A stretch of DNA of 34,708 bases, taken from an uncultured Robinsoniella sp. Its GTDB lineage: Bacteria > Bacillota > Clostridia > Lachnospirales > Lachnospiraceae. The translations under genes were made by a program, and so were the position numbers. The stretch spans positions 1 to 34,708 of the forward strand of contig UQCR01000077.1 in assembly GCA_900539655.1 (NCBI GenBank), written 5' to 3'. Positions 9,044-17,070 of the stretch are shown piece after piece. The notes beneath the pieces were generated by a model that saw only the letters and a program-made list of their open reading frames with translations, was not told the origin of the DNA and made no database searches. The first letter of the stretch is position 1. Every line of letters starts with the position of its first letter.

Positions 9044-10141
9044 TTATATAGAATCTTTGAGTTTCAGAGCATTTTTTATAATTGCTTCCCACAACCCATT
9101 CAGATAGGAGGCACCTAACGCACGGTCATACAATCCATAACCAGGCATAGCGACTTCGCCCCAGATCATACGTCCGTGATCAGGTCTGATCGGGCCGTCA
9201 AATCCAATCTCATATAAGGCCTTCATAATTTCGTACATATCAAATGTTCCATCGCTGGATAAATGTGCCGCCTCTTCAAAATCCGTTGGGGAATTAAATT
9301 TCAGATTTCTTACATGGGCAAAATGAATCCTGCCTTTTAAGGAACGTATCATATCCGGTAAATCATTTTCCAGATTTGTCCCATAAGATCCCGAACAGAA
9401 TGTCACGCCATTATGGGGATTATCCACCATTTTCATCATCCTTAAAATATTTTGCTTATTGATAATGATTCTTGGTAGCCCAAAGACACTCCACGCAGGA
9501 TCATCCGGATGAATCGCCATATTGATGTTATATTTGTCGCAAACCGGCATAATTCTTTCCAGAAAATATTTCAGATTTTCAAATAATTTTTCGCCGTCCA
9601 CCTCTTTATACAGTTCAAACAGTTCTTTAATTTTGGACATCCTCTCCGGTTCCCAGCCCGGTAGTATAAAGCCATTGGAATCAGAATCTATGGATGAAAA
9701 CATATCTTCGGGATTCAATTTATCAACAGTCTCCTGGTTATAAGCCAAAACAGTAGATCCATCCGGCCTTTTTCTCGCCAGCTCCGTTCTGGTCCAGTCA
9801 AATACCGGCATAAAATTATAACATACCAGATGTATATCGGCCTCCCCCAAACGCTCTAACGTGGTAATATAGTTATCGATGTACTTATCTCTGTCCGAGG
9901 TTCCCACCTTAATAGCATCATGAATATTTACACTCTCAATTCCGGATACGTGAAGCCCTGCTGCCGTAACTTCCTCCTTCATTGCCTGTATATCCTGCGC
10001 ACTCCATGCTTCTCCAGGAACGGAATCATACAGAGTCGTAATCACTCCTGTCACTCCCGGAATCTGTCTGATTTGCTCTAAAGTTACCGAATCATGTTTA
10101 CTTCCATACCATCTTAATGTCATTTCCATAAAATCCACCAT
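9044..10141 (-). CDS. uxuA: Mannonate dehydratase
   Basis: UxuA dehydrates D-mannonate to 2-keto-3-deoxy-D-gluconate, a metal-dependent step in a xylose-isomerase-like TIM barrel. The 365-residue product has the normal family length, with the opening MTLRWYG and the conserved IRQIPGVTGV and HFAHVRN segments. It is the first gene of the uxuA-uxuB-uxaC transcript. The start is uncertain: the ATG at 10141 follows AAGAGG very closely, and an ATG at 10129 would give a protein starting MEMTLRWYG, closer to the family norm. KDG kinase and KDPG aldolase, needed next, are not in this window. A divergent AraC gene lies 165 bases upstream. Confidence 0.96.
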   Translation of the reverse strand: MVDFMEMTLRWYGSKHDSVTLEQIRQIPGVTGVITTLYDSVPGEAWSAQDIQAMKEEVTAAGLHVSGIESVNIHDAIKVGTSDRDKYIDNYITTLERLGEADIHLVCYNFMPVFDWTRTELARKRPDGSTVLAYNQETVDKLNPEDMFSSIDSDSNGFILPGWEPERMSKIKELFELYKEVDGEKLFENLKYFLERIMPVCDKYNINMAIHPDDPAWSVFGLPRIIINKQNILRMMKMVDNPHNGVTFCSGSYGTNLENDLPDMIRSLKGRIHFAHVRNLKFNSPTDFEEAAHLSSDGTFDMYEIMKALYEIGFDGPIRPDHGRMIWGEVAMPGYGLYDRALGASYLNGLWEAIIKNALKLKDSI

Positions 10142-10185
10142 TTACCTCTCTTATTTGACGAAGCTTTCTCTTTTTGATACTTCCA

Positions 10186-10234
10186 ATTATACTTTAATTA
10201 CAGGAAAATCCAATTGGTATAGTTGTTGTATACA
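10186..10234 (-). promoter_or_regulatory. uxuA operon promoter with palindromic operator candidates
   Basis: On the minus strand a -35 box TTGGAT (10208-10213) and a -10 box TATAAT (10186-10191) are separated by 16 bases. A perfect palindrome CCAATTGG (10210-10217) overlaps the -35 box, and a second palindrome TGTATACA sits at 10227-10234. The sites lie between uxuA and the divergent AraC gene and are good candidates for uronate-responsive control. The assignment to a given regulator is inference. Confidence 0.55.
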
Positions 10235-10306
10235 TTGCAAAACTTGCTGTGAAGTATTATAATAAACATTACAAACGAATTGACTGCCAGAAAGGATTCC
10301 ATAAAG

Positions 10307-11209
10307 ATGATGAAGAAAAACCTGCAGACGGCTTTCAGCACCCGCCAGTATATGCGCTCTAAAGATTTTGAAATCTATTATTACAGTGATCTGGGACTTT
10401 CACCGGTGGATTCCCACAGCCACGATTACTATGAATTTTATTTTTTTCTGGAAGGGAATGTGAACATTTCCATAAACGGCACCCTCCATCCCGTCAAACC
10501 CGGAGATTTTTTACTAATTCCTCCTGGCACTAAGCATCACCCATGTATTCTTGACAAGGAGAAACCCTATCGGCGATTTGTACTCTGGATCAGCAAGGAT
10601 TACTGCAGCCAGCTTACAAGTGCCTCCACCGATTATATCTATCTCATGCAGTATACCCTTACCGCGAAGCACTATGTCTACCATACAGAAGTTATTACTT
10701 TTAATGCTATTCAATCCATGATCTTCCGGCTGATAGAAGAAACAAGAAACGACCGTTTTGGAAAAGAATCTGAAATATCCCTTCAAATCAACACCCTGAT
10801 TCTTTACCTGAACAGGCTGGGATATGAACAGAATCATAAGAGAACCACCACTGCTGAAAAATCCCTGTATCTGAACATCTGTAATTATGTATCGGATCAT
10901 CTGGATGCAGACCTTTCCCTGGAACATCTGGCACAAAAATTTTTCGTCAGTAAATTTTATATATCCCATACTTTTAAAGACAATATCGGCATATCCATCC
11001 ATCAGTACATTACAAAAAAACGGCTGCATGCCTGTAGAGATGCTATTCTGGGAAGTACTCCAATCAGCAGGGTTTTTGAATTATACGGTTTTAAGGACTA
11101 CTCCAGCTTTTATCGGGCTTTTAAAAAGGAATATGGCATTTCCCCAAAAGATTATAAGGAAATGTACCAGCTTTCGGATGATCTCCACCTGTCAGAACCC
11201 CAGTCATAA
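10307..11209 (+). CDS. AraC-family transcriptional regulator (cupin + HTH), divergent from uxuA
   Basis: This regulator of about 300 residues has an AraC_binding cupin at about residues 30-110 (SHSHDYYEFYFFLEG, then PGDFLLIPPGTKH). The C-terminal double HTH covers about residues 195-290 and ends in YGFKDYSSFYRAFKKEYGIS. It is likely the activator of the uxuA-uxuB-uxaC operon, because it is divergent from it across a short shared promoter region. The start at 10307 follows AAAGGA at 10 bases; a TTG further up in frame, at 10280, lacks a site. It is a different subgroup from the AraC gene at 5111, so the two neighbouring operons seem to have separate regulators. Confidence 0.92.
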   Translation: MMKKNLQTAFSTRQYMRSKDFEIYYYSDLGLSPVDSHSHDYYEFYFFLEGNVNISINGTLHPVKPGDFLLIPPGTKHHPCILDKEKPYRRFVLWISKDYCSQLTSASTDYIYLMQYTLTAKHYVYHTEVITFNAIQSMIFRLIEETRNDRFGKESEISLQINTLILYLNRLGYEQNHKRTTTAEKSLYLNICNYVSDHLDADLSLEHLAQKFFVSKFYISHTFKDNIGISIHQYITKKRLHACRDAILGSTPISRVFELYGFKDYSSFYRAFKKEYGISPKDYKEMYQLSDDLHLSEPQS

Positions 11210-11220
11210 ACAAGAGGCGC

Positions 11221-11376
11221 TTTGACTCTTGCAGCAGCTGTCAAATAACTCCGCAAGCTCTCATTTGGTTCGTTACTTGCGGGTAAACAAAATACGGCTG
11301 GGAAAACTTCCCGCAGAGGTTTATGATGTTTTCTGATCTGGCTGATTCTGCAGCCGTATCCATTTATAAATCCAGT
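11221..11376. other. Structured intergenic stretch with successive hairpins
   Basis: Between the convergent AraC and ATPase genes three stems follow one another: 11221-11226 with 11240-11245, 11251-11257 with 11276-11282, and 11292-11300 with 11351-11359. A small GGGAA/TTCCC hairpin sits inside the third. A competing stem pairs GGCTG (11340-11344) with CAGCC (11351-11355). On the minus strand the third stem is followed by TATTTTGTTT, so it could end the ATPase transcript. The rest is unexplained. Confidence 0.5.
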
Positions 11377-13758
11377 TCAACTAATACTGGTATAATGTTT
11401 TCTTAACTTTTCGTATAGCTTTTTAGAAATCTTATCTTTTAAAATATAACAGTAGTTCACAAATCTTGCAAAGCCCCGTTCCAGTACCAGCGCCATGCAG
11501 ATCATTGGAATAACGAAGATTACTTCCCAGCGGAAAACATCATATATTCCCAATAAGCCCGGTGCAATCAGTATTCCTGCGCAAAAAATGGCAACTACTC
11601 CAATGCTCAGAACTCTTCTAAGCATATTCATAGGCTTACATACTCTGAATACCACAAGCATACTCACCATTCCGCCTACCAGCAGGTTAAAAGTAGAAGT
11701 CATCGTTTCGTTCATCCCCCAGAAAGGACTTAATGCCTGAATCGTACTCATGGTAAGAACCATCGTCAACGCAGCCGGCAGTGACACCCGCAGTACATGC
11801 TTTAAGAAACCGGTAGTCGTCACTCCCTCCGTCTGCTCCAGCGTTAGTATAAAGCTGGGGATACCGATCGCCGTACTGCTCATCCAGGACAACTGAATAG
11901 GAATAAAGGGATAAGAACGCTGTAAAAATATAAAAATAACACATAAAATAACGGAGTATATGGTCTTTGTCAGATAAAGTGCACTTACCTTTTCTATATT
12001 TGTAATAATCATGCGGCCTTCCCGTACAATATTCTTCATAGATGCAAAATCAGAATCCAGTAGCACGATATGGGCAACCTGTTTTGCCGCATCACTTCCT
12101 GCAGCCATGGCAATACCGCAGTCGGCATCCTTTAATGCCAGAACATCATTGACACCGTCACCTACCATTCCCACAACCTTCTGGTTTGCCTGATAGGCTT
12201 TTACAATACTTTGTTTCTGTTCCGGACGTACCCTGCCAAATACGGAATATTTCGCAACCTGCTCACGGAGTTCTCCAAAGTCTTCCGGAAGCGTGGATGC
12301 ATCCACGTAGTGCTCTCCGCCTTCCAGTCCTGCTTTCACCGCAATATTAGAAACAGTTATTGGATTATCTCCTGAGATAACCTTAATCTCCACCTGCTGC
12401 TCTTTAAAATATGCAAAAGTATCCCTTGCTGTAGTACGAATCTGATCGGTAATAACTACAAGTCCAACAGGTGTTACCCCTTCCACAGTCCCGTCTTCCG
12501 GGGACATCTTCTCGCAACTGCCAAGAAGCAGAACACGGAAACCCTGATTTGAATAACCATCTACCCTGGCTTTTAATTCTTCGTCATCCCGGATTAAAAA
12601 CTCCGGTGCTCCAAGCACAAATGCACCTTCCTGCCCGAACCGGATCGCTCTGTATTTACGATCTGAAGAAAAAGGAATCTTCTCTTCCACATTCCAGAGA
12701 TTTGTTTTCTTAAAACGCTGCATCAATGCATTTTGAGTAGCATTCACATCATCAAAAGCAAATGCCACTTCATTCATTACATTTTCAACACGAATCTCTT
12801 CCGTTTCTCCCAGCGCTACTACTTCCACAACTTCCAGATCCCCCGTTGTAATGGTACCCGTTTTATCCAGGCAGAGTACATTTACTCTGGCGAGGGCCTC
12901 GATTGCCTCCATTTCCTGTACCAGGGCACGCTGCTTTGCCAGACGTCCAACCCCCAGGATAAAAGAGACACTGGTCAGCAAGACCAGACCTTCCGGAATC
13001 ATTCCAATAATACCGGCAACGGTACTGACAAGGGCGTTTGAAAAACTGATATCGTGAATGCTCTTCTGAGACCAGAATAATAAAATTCCCACAGGAATTA
13101 TTAAAATACCCAGCACCTTGATAATTCGTTTAATGGTACGCTGCATTTCCGAAGTTGCACGTTTTTTGCTCTTGGCTTTTTTGGCAAGCTCCGTAGCATA
13201 ATTCTCTTCCCCCACATGTTCCACTCGCCCAATGCCGCTGCCTGCTACCAGATAGCTGCCTGACATCAAAACATCCCCGGGTTTCTTCTTCACCGGCTTG
13301 GATTCTCCGGTAAGCATGGATTCATTTACTTCAATACCGTCTGATTCCAGGACAATACTGTCAGAACACACCTGGTCTCCGTTTTCCACAACCAGGATAT
13401 CATCGAGTACCACCTCATTTACCGGGATAATAATTCTGGCACCGCTGCGGATCACTTTTGCTTTAGATGCCGTTATAACTGACAGTTTATCAATCAGCTT
13501 CTTTACTTTAAATTCCTGGGCAATACCAATGACAGAGTTAATAATGATAACTCCCATAAATGTAATATTCTTAAATTGCCCCGATATCAGCACCAATACG
13601 CCTAACAACAAATTTAAAAAGTTAAAATACGTCAGCGTATGTGTTTTCACAATATCCTTTTTGGATTTGGAAATATTAGTATCTACCGTATTGACCTCAC
13701 CCAGGTTAATACGTTTTTGTACTTCATCATCGTTCAGTCCCGTATAGTTGTTTGTCAT
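11377..13758 (-). CDS. Cation-transporting P-type ATPase, CtpE-like (possibly calcium)
   Basis: This 793-residue E1-E2 ATPase has the phosphorylated aspartate D298 in CLDKTGT, the actuator motif LTGES near residue 153, the MVGDGVND hinge and IPEGL in transmembrane helix 4. About ten membrane helices are evident. The PEGL motif, the lack of heavy-metal-binding N-terminal domains and the overall length resemble the CtpE group, for which calcium uptake has been reported in mycobacteria. The ion here is inferred only. The gene appears to be monocistronic, with a strong TTGACT-17-TATAAT promoter and a GGGATGG site upstream. The lipoprotein gene at 13981 is divergent from it. Confidence 0.88.
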   Translation of the reverse strand: MTNNYTGLNDDEVQKRINLGEVNTVDTNISKSKKDIVKTHTLTYFNFLNLLLGVLVLISGQFKNITFMGVIIINSVIGIAQEFKVKKLIDKLSVITASKAKVIRSGARIIIPVNEVVLDDILVVENGDQVCSDSIVLESDGIEVNESMLTGESKPVKKKPGDVLMSGSYLVAGSGIGRVEHVGEENYATELAKKAKSKKRATSEMQRTIKRIIKVLGILIIPVGILLFWSQKSIHDISFSNALVSTVAGIIGMIPEGLVLLTSVSFILGVGRLAKQRALVQEMEAIEALARVNVLCLDKTGTITTGDLEVVEVVALGETEEIRVENVMNEVAFAFDDVNATQNALMQRFKKTNLWNVEEKIPFSSDRKYRAIRFGQEGAFVLGAPEFLIRDDEELKARVDGYSNQGFRVLLLGSCEKMSPEDGTVEGVTPVGLVVITDQIRTTARDTFAYFKEQQVEIKVISGDNPITVSNIAVKAGLEGGEHYVDASTLPEDFGELREQVAKYSVFGRVRPEQKQSIVKAYQANQKVVGMVGDGVNDVLALKDADCGIAMAAGSDAAKQVAHIVLLDSDFASMKNIVREGRMIITNIEKVSALYLTKTIYSVILCVIFIFLQRSYPFIPIQLSWMSSTAIGIPSFILTLEQTEGVTTTGFLKHVLRVSLPAALTMVLTMSTIQALSPFWGMNETMTSTFNLLVGGMVSMLVVFRVCKPMNMLRRVLSIGVVAIFCAGILIAPGLLGIYDVFRWEVIFVIPMICMALVLERGFARFVNYCYILKDKISKKLYEKLRKHYTSIS

Positions 13759-13803
13759 CTATCCATCCCTTTATCCATCATCTCTGGTATAGTATATGTC
13801 ATA

Positions 13804-13832
13804 ATTATACTCTGGAGAAATTGCAAAGTCAA
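13804..13832 (-). promoter_or_regulatory. Promoter of the P-type ATPase gene
   Basis: On the minus strand a -35 box TTGACT (13827-13832) lies 17 bases from a -10 box TATAAT (13804-13809), about 46 bases before the start codon. It is near consensus. Confidence 0.65.
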
Positions 13833-13980
13833 TAAATGGGATTATTATTATTTCTTTAATAATAGGAAGAAATTATAAAATATATCTTTTTTATCTGTCA
13901 TACTGTACAAATTACAATTATTATTATATCATAAAAGCTGATGTGCGCAATTATAACCACTTATAAAGGAGTGTTTAAAT

Positions 13981-14994
13981 ATGAGACATAAAAAAAATTA
14001 CAAAAAAATTATTACATTCTTATCTGCAAGCGCCTTATTTTTATTTATTCCCGGATGTTCTGATCAGGGAACATCCGCCGTTACAAAATCCGTAATACAG
14101 AAAATCACGCCTGCAAATCCCACCGGTATTAATGTAGGATGGTCTGTCTATACCCTGGAAAATGATTTTTTCAAGCGTATGGACAAAAGCCTGAAAGAAG
14201 ATGCCGGCAGCCTTGGCATTACACTGCTTACCCACAATCAGAACAATGACCCGGAAGAAATGCTGCGTGGCTGCAAAAGCCTGATAGCACAAGACATTGA
14301 TGCTCTCGTAGTCTCTCCCTGTTACCCGGGGTATATGGAAGAAATCGTTAATCTTTCACACGAAAAAAACATCCCTATCGTCATCGTGGATATCGGTGAC
14401 GGCGGTTCAGACAAGGATGCTCTGATTGTATCTGACTGCACTGTGGGAGGGGAAACGGTTGCAGAATATGCTTTAAACTTACTAAAAGATGCCCCGGCAC
14501 ATGCAAAAGAAATGGCAGTTTTAAAATGCGAATCCTCAGCTGTTTATGCGAATCGCCGTGGAGATGCTTTCATTACCAAAGTAACAGAAGCCGGATATAA
14601 AATTTCAGCTGTGGAATATGCCAATTCCGATCAAGACCTGGCATATACCAAAACAAAAAAAATGATACTGTATCATCCTGATATTGCCGTACTGTTTGCA
14701 GAAAATGACCCTATGGCACTTGGTGCTTCCAAGGCCTTGAAGGAAGCGGGCAGAGAAGACGTGCTTGTATTTGGTTTTGACGGAAGTCAACAGGCAGTCA
14801 ACGCCATTGTGGAAGGTGAAATGTCCGGAACCATGCTGCAGGATTCTGAAAAGATGGGCAGTCTTGGTCTGGAAACTGCAATTCAACTACTAAATAAAGA
14901 GGTTCCCTCATACGATGAACCTGAAAACAAAGTAATTTATATCGATGGCTATCTGATAGGAAAAGACGGCGAGATGGTCCATAAAAATAAATAA
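13981..14994 (+). CDS. Sugar-binding lipoprotein (periplasmic-binding protein type 1, RbsB-like)
   Basis: The 337-residue precursor has a lipoprotein signal: a lysine-rich start, a hydrophobic core and lipobox FIPGC, with Cys26 as the probable lipidated residue. The mature part is a type 1 binding protein (Peripla_BP_4) of the ribose/galactose group. Typical segments are QDIDALVVSP, NIPIVIVD, ENDPMALGASKAL and VFGFDGS. Such proteins bind a sugar outside the cell and pass it to an ABC importer or to a sensor kinase. No ATPase, permease or sensor gene is adjacent, so this is an orphan receptor. An AAAGGAG site precedes the ATG. Confidence 0.88.
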   Translation: MRHKKNYKKIITFLSASALFLFIPGCSDQGTSAVTKSVIQKITPANPTGINVGWSVYTLENDFFKRMDKSLKEDAGSLGITLLTHNQNNDPEEMLRGCKSLIAQDIDALVVSPCYPGYMEEIVNLSHEKNIPIVIVDIGDGGSDKDALIVSDCTVGGETVAEYALNLLKDAPAHAKEMAVLKCESSAVYANRRGDAFITKVTEAGYKISAVEYANSDQDLAYTKTKKMILYHPDIAVLFAENDPMALGASKALKEAGREDVLVFGFDGSQQAVNAIVEGEMSGTMLQDSEKMGSLGLETAIQLLNKEVPSYDEPENKVIYIDGYLIGKDGEMVHKNK

Positions 14995-15003
14995 TCCAAG
15001 CAG

Positions 15004-15035
15004 AAACCGCCCGGCACCTTGCCGGACGGTTTCCA
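15004..15035 (+). terminator. Hairpin after the lipoprotein gene
   Basis: A 12-bp GC-rich stem with one mismatch and a three-base loop starts about ten bases after the stop codon, around GCCCGGCA and TGCCGGAC. It is followed by a short T-rich stretch. It is probably an intrinsic terminator. Confidence 0.55.
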
Positions 15036-15098
15036 AAGATTTACCTGCCATTTTAAGATGTGAAATATAAGTAATTCATCCACAAATACTCCGTGAAA

Positions 15099-15875
15099 TT
15101 ATCCGACTATAGGTATGCTGACAGTGATAGGTTCTTTCGCATTTGCAGCATTACCCTGTATTTTGAATGTAAATACGTTTGTATACAGCGGAATTGGATT
15201 TAAAGCCTGTACCCGGAAGGACATATGCGTACTATCATAGTCACAGTAAGTAATCGCCATAACCGGTATATTCGCCGTATTCATAATACTAAGCCTTACA
15301 TTGTTTCCTAAGCAGGATGTGTTAAATTGCACGCCTCTTACACCTTGCAGATCTAAATCAAATCCATGTTCCAGTTCATTCCGGGATACACTTTTTTTCG
15401 ATGTAATAACATTCGGTGCATAAGGATCCACATCATCGATTACCGGTATCCGAACGGACACATCAGAATCCGAAGTCAATACAGAAGCGTCTATCCTGAT
15501 GTCCCAGTCAGGCAGATATTTAATGCCTGCATTGGGTGCAAATACACCTAATTCTATGGATTTTCCATCATTACATACCGCAACAGTTGTCTGAATATCA
15601 TAGTTCTGGGAAATCGCCCTTTTTATTTCATTTGGGTCACCAGTATTAAATAGTGCTCCTTCCAGGGTCAGCTTTACCCATTGTTCACCACCGCCATTTT
15701 TCGTAAAGTTTGTATACAGCACAGACTGCTGATCTGATTTCAGCACAGCCTCCTGTGATGCCTGCTGTTCCATAACTGGCATACCAGATACCGGTTCCGC
15801 CGCAAATGCAGTTGCAGAATTCACAGCTAATATGCCTGTAATCATTAAAGTTGTAATTAAATTTCGTTTTTTCAT
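15099..15875 (-). CDS. Secreted protein of unknown function
   Basis: I do not recognise the family. The 258-residue precursor has a clear Sec signal peptide (MKKRNL start, hydrophobic core, probable cleavage after AFA at about residue 25). The mature part of about 230 residues is rich in beta-forming segments and polar residues, without repeats or a membrane or sortase anchor, so it should be released outside the cell. Cysteines are few. A strong AAGGAGG site precedes the ATG. It stands alone, with a leader of about 200 bases if the promoter suggested near 16085 is right. A role at the cell surface is plausible, nothing more. Confidence 0.75.
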   Translation of the reverse strand: MKKRNLITTLMITGILAVNSATAFAAEPVSGMPVMEQQASQEAVLKSDQQSVLYTNFTKNGGGEQWVKLTLEGALFNTGDPNEIKRAISQNYDIQTTVAVCNDGKSIELGVFAPNAGIKYLPDWDIRIDASVLTSDSDVSVRIPVIDDVDPYAPNVITSKKSVSRNELEHGFDLDLQGVRGVQFNTSCLGNNVRLSIMNTANIPVMAITYCDYDSTHMSFRVQALNPIPLYTNVFTFKIQGNAANAKEPITVSIPIVG

Positions 15876-16052
15876 TTTGTTTTCCTCCTTAAAATATTGT
15901 TCTATTTATGAACGGCGAAATGACGTTTGTGATAGCTTAAGTTTAGACAATTGGCAGGTTTTATCTTCATACGCCACTTCCGTCCGCATCATACATCTGT
16001 ATATCAGAAGCCTTTCCCCGGTATCTGTTAGTTGCTGCTTTCTATGCTGTAA

Positions 16053-16084
16053 CAATATGGTAAACGCTCAGACTTTTATTTTCA
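16053..16084 (-). promoter_or_regulatory. Possible promoter of the secreted-protein gene
   Basis: On the minus strand TTGAAA is followed after 17 bases by TACCAT, just downstream of the TetR terminator. It would give a leader of about 170-200 bases before the start at 15875. I recognise no known riboswitch in that leader. Confidence 0.35.
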
Positions 16085-16087
16085 ATG

Positions 16088-16127
16088 TACAAAAAACGCA
16101 TCTGCACAAAAATTGTGCAAATGCGTT
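16088..16127 (-). terminator. Intrinsic terminator of the TetR-type gene
   Basis: Bases 16095-16109 pair with 16113-16127 over 15 positions with one mismatch and a three-base loop. On the minus strand a run of six T follows directly. It sits 35 bases after the TetR stop codon. Confidence 0.8.
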
Positions 16128-16161
16128 TAACTGTGCAAAAATGCCGATCCTGCTGTTAATC

Positions 16162-16719
16162 CTATCCCCGGTTTTCCAGTAAATATATAATTGCCCCCTC
16201 CATAATACTGCTTACACGATTCACAAACTCCTGTGGGGATTCTTTTAATCCGCCGCTCATCCATGCCATGAATTGCCCGGTTATTGCAAAAGCAAAAAAA
16301 TCTCCCAAATCTCTTTTCAAACTCTCATCTACCAATTTTCCACAACAGATATCTTCTATTACACCCTTCACTAGCTTTCTAAATGTGGTGTAAAGGCTGC
16401 ATTCCATATACTCTCTGCCCATACTTCGGTATGTATTCATGCATATCACCCGGTTACTAAGTGCATAATGCAGCATCAGCAGCAGGCCATCCTTCCACCT
16501 TTCTAAATTTCTGCATTGTTCCAGTTCCAGAATAACTTCATATTTAAAAATACTCTCTAACACATCATATACATCCGCAAAATGATTATAAAAAGTATTG
16601 CGGGTTAATCCGCAGCCATCCGTAATCATCTTAACCGTAATCTTGTTCATGGAATATTTTTTCATTAGCTGTTTTAAAGACTGACGCAGTGCAGCCTTTG
16701 TAATCTGCGATGTTGACAT
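16162..16719 (-). CDS. TetR/AcrR-family transcriptional regulator
   Basis: The 185-residue protein has an N-terminal TetR helix-turn-helix (about residues 5-55: ITVKMITDGCGLTRNTFYNHF) and an all-helical ligand domain that resembles the DhaS-like TetR_C_8 group. Such regulators are usually repressors. Some members of this branch act with a dihydroxyacetone-kinase-type partner, but none is encoded here. Its target is unknown: the neighbours are the secreted-protein gene downstream and the PHP operon upstream. An AAAGGATG site precedes the ATG. Confidence 0.88.
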   Translation of the reverse strand: MSTSQITKAALRQSLKQLMKKYSMNKITVKMITDGCGLTRNTFYNHFADVYDVLESIFKYEVILELEQCRNLERWKDGLLLMLHYALSNRVICMNTYRSMGREYMECSLYTTFRKLVKGVIEDICCGKLVDESLKRDLGDFFAFAITGQFMAWMSGGLKESPQEFVNRVSSIMEGAIIYLLENRG

Positions 16720-17014
16720 GCTATCATCCTTTCCCTATTTCTTTTTGTAATATATAAAGAGTCATAATTTAAAATAATTAAGGATTGTACATCTTTGATT
16801 TTGGGCACGGGTTTGCGTCTGCTCCCTATACCTATTTTGTATATAGCTATTATAGGAATTCGACAAAAGTTATAAGGGCGTATTTTCCATATTATAACAA
16901 ATAAAAAAACTTTTTTCTACAAAAGTCTTTTCTATTCTCCTTATTTATATATATTGTTTTAATTTTATATTCAATTCATTCTTTTTTTATCTATTATACA
17001 CAAAAGAAAATCCC
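16720..17014. promoter_or_regulatory. AT-rich intergenic region with TetR promoter candidate
   Basis: No gene is visible. On the minus strand TTGTCG (16861-16866) and TATACA (16838-16843) are 17 bases apart and could drive the TetR-type gene, with a leader of about 110 bases. The rest is AT-rich without clear structure. Confidence 0.4.
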
Positions 17015-17039
17015 TGGTTTTAAGGTAACTCTAAAACCA
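17005..17039 (-). terminator. Terminator of the ROK-MFS-PHP operon
   Basis: Bases 17015-17022 (TGGTTTTA) pair with 17032-17039 (TAAAACCA). On the minus strand the stem is followed by GGGATTTTCTTTT. It lies about 32 bases after the PHP stop codon. The plus strand also has a T-rich flank, so it may work both ways. Confidence 0.6.
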
Positions 17040-17070
17040 AGAATTTTTACTTTTATATTCATTATTCCAC

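Noticed and set aside
10142..10279. Catabolite-response (cre) site before uxuA
   Set aside because: No sequence there fits the TGNAANCG-type consensus well enough to report.
13298..13747. Long plus-strand frame opposite the P-type ATPase
   Set aside because: It is antisense to the conserved ATPase N-terminal half, with no ribosome site and no family resemblance.
15876..16090. Known riboswitch before the secreted-protein gene
   Set aside because: I compared the leader with the cyclic-di-GMP class I pattern, which needs GCAAACC-type and GACGCAAAGC-type motifs, and it does not match. I recognise no other class.
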